This document shows, one piece after another, positions 5,516-9,830 of a stretch of DNA of 9,830 nucleotides. The stretch is from an archaeon (GTDB lineage: Archaea > Thermoproteota > Bathyarchaeia > TCS64): contig JAHLLU010000052.1 of assembly GCA_020444005.1 (NCBI GenBank), positions 1 to 9,830 of the forward strand, written 5' to 3'. The notes under the pieces are model-generated. The model worked only from the letters and a program-made list of their open reading frames with translations, was not told where the DNA came from and did no database searches. The position numbers and the translations under genes were made by a program. How positions within the stretch are numbered: position 1 is the first letter of the stretch; each line of letters begins with the position of its first letter.

Positions 5516-7363
5516 ATGGAGCGCCAACCACTATTAATTGACAACCAAGAAGCCCGCGCGATACTGTGCATGCTCAAGACCAACGTGCACGACCATAGCG
5601 TATATAGGGTAAAAATGGACGAACTCAAGGGACTAGTTGAAAGTCTTGGTATCGAGGTAGTGGGTGAGGTTATCCAAACACGCTACAGACCATTCGCCAA
5701 ATACCATGTAGGCAGTGGAAAGGTCAAGGAGATACGGAAAAAGAAGAATAGGCTGGATGCAAACCTTGTCATATTCTACAATATTCTACGTAGTAGCCAG
5801 AAACTAAACCTCATGATGGCGTTGGACATCGAGGTAATAGACCGATACGAGCTGACCCTAGAGATATTCGATCAGATGGCATCAGACACTCTTAGCAAAC
5901 TACAGATAGCAGCAGCAAGACTAGAAAAACAGACACCCTTCTACAAACTCCAAGCATCAGTCAACTACACAAATGACCGTCCCTTCTTCCGAGCAGGCGG
6001 AGAGTACGCCTTCCATGGACAACTAAGGGAGCTTACCCGGAGTCAGGCTCGTATTAATGAAGAGATAGATAAGCTAATGGAGGAGAAGAGTCAGCGCATA
6101 TGGAAGCGTAAGAATGAACTTGGGTTCCCCGTTGTGTGTATAGCTGGTTTCTATAACGCTGGTAAAACCAGTTTGTTTAACGTCGTTACAGGTGACAATA
6201 AGCCGGTTAGTGACCGTCCATTCACGACTCTGAGCAGCAAATATCAGAAGCGTTTCATTGACTATGAGACTACTGTAATATTCATTGATACTATTGGTTT
6301 TATGCTGGACCTTGATCCACGGCTTATCCAGAGCTTTAAACTCAATCTATTAGATATCAGAAGCAGCGACGTCGTGGTACTGCTTCTAGACATCACAGAC
6401 CCATTATTGACTCTTCAACTCAAGATAAATGAAGGCATCAGACTACTACGCGAGATAGGCGTCAACAGGAGCAGAATGCTCATAATATTCAACAAGCTGG
6501 ATCAAGCCCCTGAGCGAGAAGAGATCATCGCCAAAGAGCTAAGTCTAGATGTTTATAGTATCCCATACATGTGTATCTCAGCTGCCGAAAAAATACACAT
6601 ACCCGAGTTCCTTAACCTGATAGCTGACCGTATAAGGTATCTAAAGGAGAATGCGCCTGAAGCCGTGGAGTTATCTCCTTTCAGACGAGCTGAAACCGCG
6701 GTTAACCGTGTGCTCGCAGAGTACCCTGATATTGAAGTACCTTCCCAAATGATGCCTTTCGGTAGTCTTATTCGAACCATATTGAGCCAGAATACTGCAA
6801 GCAAGAACACTACAACAGCCTATAACAGGCTCCAAGATCAAGTTGGAGTAACGCCAATAAAACTCCTAGAGGCACCTGATGAAGTCATCAAGGAAGCAAT
6901 CAAACCATCAGGCATGTATAACCAGAAAACAAAGACAATCAAAGCCGCATCCAAGTTAATCATTGAGAAATATCACGGGGATCTTGGTCAGGTATTTAAA
7001 CTACCCTTTAACGAGGCTAGAGATAGGTTGATGGAGATACCCGGTATCGGTCCAAAAACCGCTGACGTTACCTTGATGTTCTCAAATAACAGCAAGGTAG
7101 TGCCCGTTGACAGACACATAGCCCGTATAGCTAAACGGCTTGAGATAGTCGAGCCCAAAGCCGGTTATGAGGCGATCAGGTCTGCTTGGCAGGACGCGGC
7201 GACGCCGGATCGGTTTAGGGAGCTTCATCTTGCCTTGATACGGTTTGGAAGGGAGAGGTGTACGGCTCGTAACCCTGATCATGAGGGCTGTGTTCTTCGA
7301 AATATCTGTCCGTATCCTGAGAAAGTAATGGAAACTAAACACGATGATGAAGAGTCTAAATAA
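5516..7363 (+). CDS. hflX-nth: HflX GTPase fused to endonuclease III (Nth) DNA glycosylase
   Basis: One uninterrupted 615-residue frame. Residues about 1-195 are the HflX N-terminal and middle domains, with RYRPFAKYHVGSGKVKEI, the archaeal-style GGEY at about 161-164 and a charged helix after it. The G domain spans about 205-375: G1 GFYNAGKT (211-218), G3 DTIGF (258-262), G4 NKLD (326-329) and G5 SAAE (355-358). HflX binds the large ribosomal subunit and splits stalled ribosomes. Residues about 386-606 form a complete Nth domain: ILSQNT (422-427), helix-hairpin-helix PGIGPKTAD with the catalytic-type Lys at 514, and VDRHIARI with the catalytic-type Asp at 532, at the same 18-residue spacing as K120/D138 of E. 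coli Nth. The Fe-S loop reads Cys582-x6-His589-x2-Cys592-x5-Cys598, so the second of the usual four Cys is His. Nth excises oxidised pyrimidines and nicks abasic sites. Each family is normally a separate protein. The 3' end overlaps the MFS gene by 20 nt. The fusion is directly visible; any shared role is inference. Confidence 0.93.
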   Translation: MERQPLLIDNQEARAILCMLKTNVHDHSVYRVKMDELKGLVESLGIEVVGEVIQTRYRPFAKYHVGSGKVKEIRKKKNRLDANLVIFYNILRSSQKLNLMMALDIEVIDRYELTLEIFDQMASDTLSKLQIAAARLEKQTPFYKLQASVNYTNDRPFFRAGGEYAFHGQLRELTRSQARINEEIDKLMEEKSQRIWKRKNELGFPVVCIAGFYNAGKTSLFNVVTGDNKPVSDRPFTTLSSKYQKRFIDYETTVIFIDTIGFMLDLDPRLIQSFKLNLLDIRSSDVVVLLLDITDPLLTLQLKINEGIRLLREIGVNRSRMLIIFNKLDQAPEREEIIAKELSLDVYSIPYMCISAAEKIHIPEFLNLIADRIRYLKENAPEAVELSPFRRAETAVNRVLAEYPDIEVPSQMMPFGSLIRTILSQNTASKNTTTAYNRLQDQVGVTPIKLLEAPDEVIKEAIKPSGMYNQKTKTIKAASKLIIEKYHGDLGQVFKLPFNEARDRLMEIPGIGPKTADVTLMFSNNSKVVPVDRHIARIAKRLEIVEPKAGYEAIRSAWQDAATPDRFRELHLALIRFGRERCTARNPDHEGCVLRNICPYPEKVMETKHDDEESK

Positions 7364-8519
7364 GAACCTAACCTATCTTTTCATGCTAAACGTAGCCTTC
7401 GGTGTATCAATGCAACTCATCAACCCATTGTTCCCATTATTTCTTGAGGGAATAGGGGCAAACAGCGTACAGAACGCCACCGTAATCAGTCTAGGTAGCC
7501 TTGTTGCTACTTCATTGATGTTGCCTAGTGGTTTACTGATTGACCGTATCGGAAAGAAAACCATGCTATTGTCAAGCGCAATAGTCAACTCAGTCGCAAT
7601 ATTTCTATTAACACTAACCAGAACATGGCAACAAGTCACACCAGTCTACATCCTTTTCAGCGCAGCTGGAGCTCTATTCGTACCCGCTAGAATGGCGATG
7701 ATCACAGAGTACAGTCAATCCGAGAATCGGGGCTTGATATTTGGATTGATGAACATGGCTTGGCCAATCGCAGGCATAGTTAGTCCTTTGATCAGTGGTT
7801 ACTTGATTGAGACAACTGGATGGTACTGGGTATTCATATTCGGAGCTGTGGTAAACACACTGAGTATCCTACCTGGGCTCAGGCTTGAACGTAAATTCGC
7901 TTACAAAGAAAGAGAAAACAAGAGCAGCATCAAGGACATATTCAAACCAGACATATTCCCCACACTCTTCAGCTTCTTCGGATTCCACTTACTAATGACA
8001 ACAGCCCTCGGAGGCGTAAACCTCATCATACCACTATACTTGGGAGACCACTATGGCTTGTCACCATACCAGATAAGCTGGTTCTTCACAGCCCAAAGCA
8101 TACTAAACCTACTAACCCAGATACCAAGCGGCAGACTCGCAGACAAATATGGACGAAAACGATTCGTACTAACATGCATCATGTTCATCCCAGTACTCTA
8201 CGCAGCATGGCACTTTATCGACAACTGGGTTATCCTACTCGTACTGAACTCTGTACTCTTCGGACTTTGGAGCATGACATGGCCCGGAACCCTAGCGCTA
8301 CTATCAGACTCCGTACCAAAAGACATGATAGGCGCAGCATTCGGAGTAAGAATGACGGGCGTAAGACTAGGTTTCACTGTTGGACCCATAATAGGCAGCT
8401 ACTTCTATACCAACTATGCACCAACCTCACCATTCCTCGCAGCAGCAGCCATAGGCTTAGCCGGAGTACTCTTCGCATTCTTCCTCAGAGACACCGTCTA
8501 TGAGCCACCAAAAGAATAG
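7344..8519 (+). CDS. Major facilitator superfamily transporter, 12 TM type
   Basis: A 391-residue integral membrane protein built almost wholly of hydrophobic segments, consistent with 12 helices in two six-helix halves joined by a charged loop (ERKFAYKERENKSS). MFS motif A occurs after TM2 as GLLIDRIGKK (63-72) and again after TM8 as GRLADKYGRK (263-272), which marks the two pseudo-repeats. It probably exports a small molecule or drug by proton antiport; nothing in the sequence fixes the substrate. The start ATG ATG at 7344/7347 lies inside the end of the HflX-Nth gene in another frame, so translation is likely coupled. The second Met is an equally good start. The last 200 or so codons are overwhelmingly A/C-ending. 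Confidence 0.92.
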   Translation: MMKSLNKNLTYLFMLNVAFGVSMQLINPLFPLFLEGIGANSVQNATVISLGSLVATSLMLPSGLLIDRIGKKTMLLSSAIVNSVAIFLLTLTRTWQQVTPVYILFSAAGALFVPARMAMITEYSQSENRGLIFGLMNMAWPIAGIVSPLISGYLIETTGWYWVFIFGAVVNTLSILPGLRLERKFAYKERENKSSIKDIFKPDIFPTLFSFFGFHLLMTTALGGVNLIIPLYLGDHYGLSPYQISWFFTAQSILNLLTQIPSGRLADKYGRKRFVLTCIMFIPVLYAAWHFIDNWVILLVLNSVLFGLWSMTWPGTLALLSDSVPKDMIGAAFGVRMTGVRLGFTVGPIIGSYFYTNYAPTSPFLAAAAIGLAGVLFAFFLRDTVYEPPKE

Positions 8520-8528
8520 CCGCTAACA

Positions 8529-8545
8529 GGGGAGGGGGGAGGGGG
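8529..8545 (+). other. Triple G-run tract after the MFS stop codon
   Basis: The tract reads G4-A-G6-A-G5, with single A spacers, beginning ten bases after the MFS stop codon. It is the only run of this kind in the window. Three runs are one short of a canonical intramolecular G-quadruplex, although an intermolecular or two-tetrad form is conceivable. Confidence 0.5.
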
Positions 8546-8567
8546 TACTCCGAAAAAACCCGGAAGA

Positions 8568-8601
8568 GGCTGTTTTTACTAAAAGAAGCCCCAGAACAGC
8601 C
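8568..8601 (+). terminator. Possible terminator of the fusion/MFS operon
   Basis: GGCTGTT (8568-8574) can pair with AACAGCC (8595-8601) across a 20-base loop. A run of five T (8573-8577) lies at its left edge. In archaea the T run alone would be the more likely signal. It follows the MFS stop by about 50 bases, after the G-run tract. Confidence 0.35.
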
Positions 8602-8661
8602 CAGATCATGTCTCAATAAGTGTAAAAAAGTGTATGAGTAACGGAGAAATAAGCACCCATT

Positions 8662-8714
8662 AACCGAATAATAACGCAATTACACCGATGAAACCCTAAA
8701 CATAAACCGAATAA
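8662..8714 (+). repeat. 10-nt direct repeat upstream of rpl3
   Basis: AACCGAATAA occurs exactly at 8662-8671 and 8705-8714, 43 bases apart start to start (about four helical turns). Both copies lie on the same side of the rpl3 TATA box. This could be a paired activator or repressor site, or chance in A-rich DNA. Confidence 0.4.
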
Positions 8715-8749
8715 AATACACAAAATAAACACTCCACATCAGAGAATCC

Positions 8750-8757
8750 TTTAAAAG
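8750..8757 (+). promoter_or_regulatory. TATA box of the ribosomal-protein operon
   Basis: TTTAAAAG, with AGAATCC just before it, lies about 51 bases before the ATG of rpl3. That spacing nearly equals the spacing at EF-2. Transcription would begin near 8778, leaving a leader of about 26 nt that includes a Shine-Dalgarno sequence. Confidence 0.6.
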
Positions 8758-8788
8758 GAAGCCATGTTGATTCCTTGTAGCTCTAAAT

Positions 8789-8796
8789 AAGGAGTG
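8789..8796 (+). promoter_or_regulatory. Ribosome binding site of rpl3
   Basis: AAGGAGTG lies seven bases before the ATG at 8804. It fixes that start and contrasts with the apparently leaderless genes elsewhere in the window. Confidence 0.6.
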
Positions 8797-8803
8797 TCAA
8801 TAG

Positions 8804-9817
8804 ATGCCAAGAGTAAGATCACCAAAGCGAGGCTCACGAAGCTATAGTCCACGCAAAAGAGCGCGGAACCCAAAAGGCAGAGTGAGCTATTGGCCAAAAC
8901 TAGACGGAGAACCCGGACTAGCAGGCTTCGCTGGTTACAAAGCAGGCATGACTCACCTGTTCTATATTGAAGATAGACAACGAGATCCTGAATACGGTCA
9001 AGAGGTCAAAGCGGCCGCTACCGTAATCGACACTCCCCCTATGTTGGTTGCTGCAGTCCGAGCATACAAGAAAACTCAGGACGGCCTACAGGCCATGACT
9101 GAAGCATGGATGCAGAACCAGCCAAGAGACCTGCACAGGAGAATCACCTTCGCAACTGATCCAAGACCAGACGAAAAATTCTCAGAGATGGATGCAAACC
9201 TAGACAAGATAGCCGAGCTACGTATCATTGCAGCGACGCAGCCTAGAAAGGCAAGCATCCCACAGAAGACACCTGACTTCATGGAGATACCTATCATGGG
9301 TGGCTCCATCGAGGACCAGATGGCTTACGTGAAAGAACTTCTGGGAAAAGAGGTGACCATCAACGATGTGTTCGAGATCGGAAAAGGAATCGATATCATC
9401 GCGGTTACCAAAGGAAAAGGTTTCCAAGGACCAGTCAAGCGATGGGGAATCAGAATACTGAGCCACAAGTCAAGGAAACAGAAAAGAGCTGTAGCCTCAA
9501 TCGGGCCATGGGTACCAAGAGGCGTTATGCCACAGGTACCAAGGGCAGGCCAGATGGGCTTCCACAACAGAACCGAGTACAATAAACGAATCATGCTAAT
9601 GGGCAGCGACAATGATCGCATAAACCCCAAAGCAGGGTTCAAGAACTATGGTTTTGTCAACGGAGAATACCTCCTACTAAAGGGAAGCGTAGCCGGACCA
9701 GCCAAACGTCTAATCAAACTACGTAGAAGCGTAAGAGACCAAGACTACCCCGAAGAGGCGCCACAGATCACATACCTACACACAGAGTGGCAAAAACAAG
9801 GAGGAGCTAATCAATGA
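8804..9817 (+). CDS. rpl3: Large-subunit ribosomal protein uL3
   Basis: A primary 23S rRNA-binding protein of the large ribosomal subunit, with a long loop reaching towards the peptidyl-transferase centre. It has 337 residues, typical of archaeal uL3 and longer than the bacterial form. Diagnostic stretches are the basic N-terminus, FAGYKAGMTH, KGKGFQGPVKRWGIR (GPVKRWG at about 209-215) and RAGQMGFHNRTEYNKRI, followed by the C-terminal NYGFVNGEYLLLKGSV. It opens the archaeal S10-like operon and has a clear promoter and Shine-Dalgarno sequence. Its TGA overlaps the ATG of the next gene (ATGA), as expected of tightly coupled ribosomal-protein genes. Codons are strongly biased, in keeping with high expression. 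Confidence 0.97.
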   Translation: MPRVRSPKRGSRSYSPRKRARNPKGRVSYWPKLDGEPGLAGFAGYKAGMTHLFYIEDRQRDPEYGQEVKAAATVIDTPPMLVAAVRAYKKTQDGLQAMTEAWMQNQPRDLHRRITFATDPRPDEKFSEMDANLDKIAELRIIAATQPRKASIPQKTPDFMEIPIMGGSIEDQMAYVKELLGKEVTINDVFEIGKGIDIIAVTKGKGFQGPVKRWGIRILSHKSRKQKRAVASIGPWVPRGVMPQVPRAGQMGFHNRTEYNKRIMLMGSDNDRINPKAGFKNYGFVNGEYLLLKGSVAGPAKRLIKLRRSVRDQDYPEEAPQITYLHTEWQKQGGANQ

Positions 9818-9830
9818 AAGTACAAGTAGT
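9814..9830 (+). CDS. rpl4: Start of the next gene, probably ribosomal protein uL4 (3' truncated)
   Basis: An ATG at 9814 overlaps the rpl3 stop (ATGA). It is preceded by a strong Shine-Dalgarno AAGGAGG (9798-9804) nine bases upstream. Only MKVQV is visible. The assignment to uL4 rests on the conserved archaeal order uL3-uL4-uL23-uL2, not on the residues. Confidence 0.6.

Larger units (their letters stand above)
8520..8803. other. Intergenic leader region upstream of the ribosomal-protein operon
   Basis: This 284-base gap between the MFS gene and rpl3 contains no convincing gene. From left to right it has three G runs, a short stem and T run, a 10-nt direct repeat (8662-8671 and 8705-8714), an A-rich tract and the rpl3 promoter with its ribosome binding site. 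Given a likely start near 8778, most of it is upstream DNA rather than mRNA leader. Confidence 0.6.

Noticed and set aside
5398..5628. 76-residue reverse-strand ORF over the start of the fusion gene
   Set aside because: Composition is not protein-like for any family I know, there is no ribosome binding site, and it overlaps the well-supported HflX N-terminus.
6642..6654. AAAGGAGA followed by ATG near the HflX/Nth junction, as if Nth had its own start
   Set aside because: The ATG at 6651 is in a different frame from the Nth domain, and the GGAG is only two to three bases away. The in-frame coding continues without a stop from HflX into Nth.
8174..8503. 109-residue ORF in another + frame inside the MFS gene
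   Set aside because: It is Arg/Thr/Ser-rich low-complexity translation created by the A/C-ending codons of the MFS gene.
1..9830. CRISPR array, insertion sequence, tRNA or prophage signals
   Set aside because: No regularly spaced repeats, transposase motifs, cloverleaf-like sequence or phage genes were seen on either strand.

Overview
The window reads as archaeal chromosomal DNA. The evidence is a diphthamide-type elongation factor 2, an archaeal uL3 at the head of a ribosomal-protein operon, an archaeal-style HflX, a type-2 (MOFRL) glycerate kinase, BRE/TATA-like promoter elements and T-run terminators. The EF-2 N-terminus and its DFLEEEQKRGITIK segment look most like the TACK/Asgard side of the Archaea. 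I cannot fix the lineage without a tree. All complete genes lie on the + strand.

Layout: (1) 1-450 is the 3' end of an M20-family metallopeptidase/deacylase gene whose last metal-binding His appears to be replaced. (2) 612-2822 encodes EF-2 behind its own promoter. (3) 2881-4254 encodes glycerate 2-kinase, overlapping by GTGA with (4) 4251-4655, a small Toprim protein. (5) 4693-5232 encodes a GrpB/UPF0157 nucleotidyltransferase-fold protein, probably leaderless. (6) 5233-5515 is an AT-rich gap with a long imperfect hairpin. (7) 5516-7363 encodes one polypeptide joining an HflX ribosome-binding GTPase to an endonuclease III (Nth) DNA glycosylase. It overlaps by 20 nt with (8) 7344-8519, an MFS transporter. 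(9) 8520-8803 is a leader/spacer with G runs, a T run, a 10-nt direct repeat and a strong promoter. (10) 8804-9817 encodes uL3, overlapping by ATGA with the start of the next gene, probably uL4.

Functionally the window mixes translation genes (EF-2, uL3/uL4, HflX), a sugar-acid kinase and repair. The most unusual object is the HflX-Nth fusion. Both halves keep their catalytic or nucleotide-binding motifs, but one of the four Fe-S cluster cysteines of the Nth half is a histidine. A second, genome-scale oddity is that synonymous codon choice flips between A/C-ending and G/T-ending blocks, even inside single genes.
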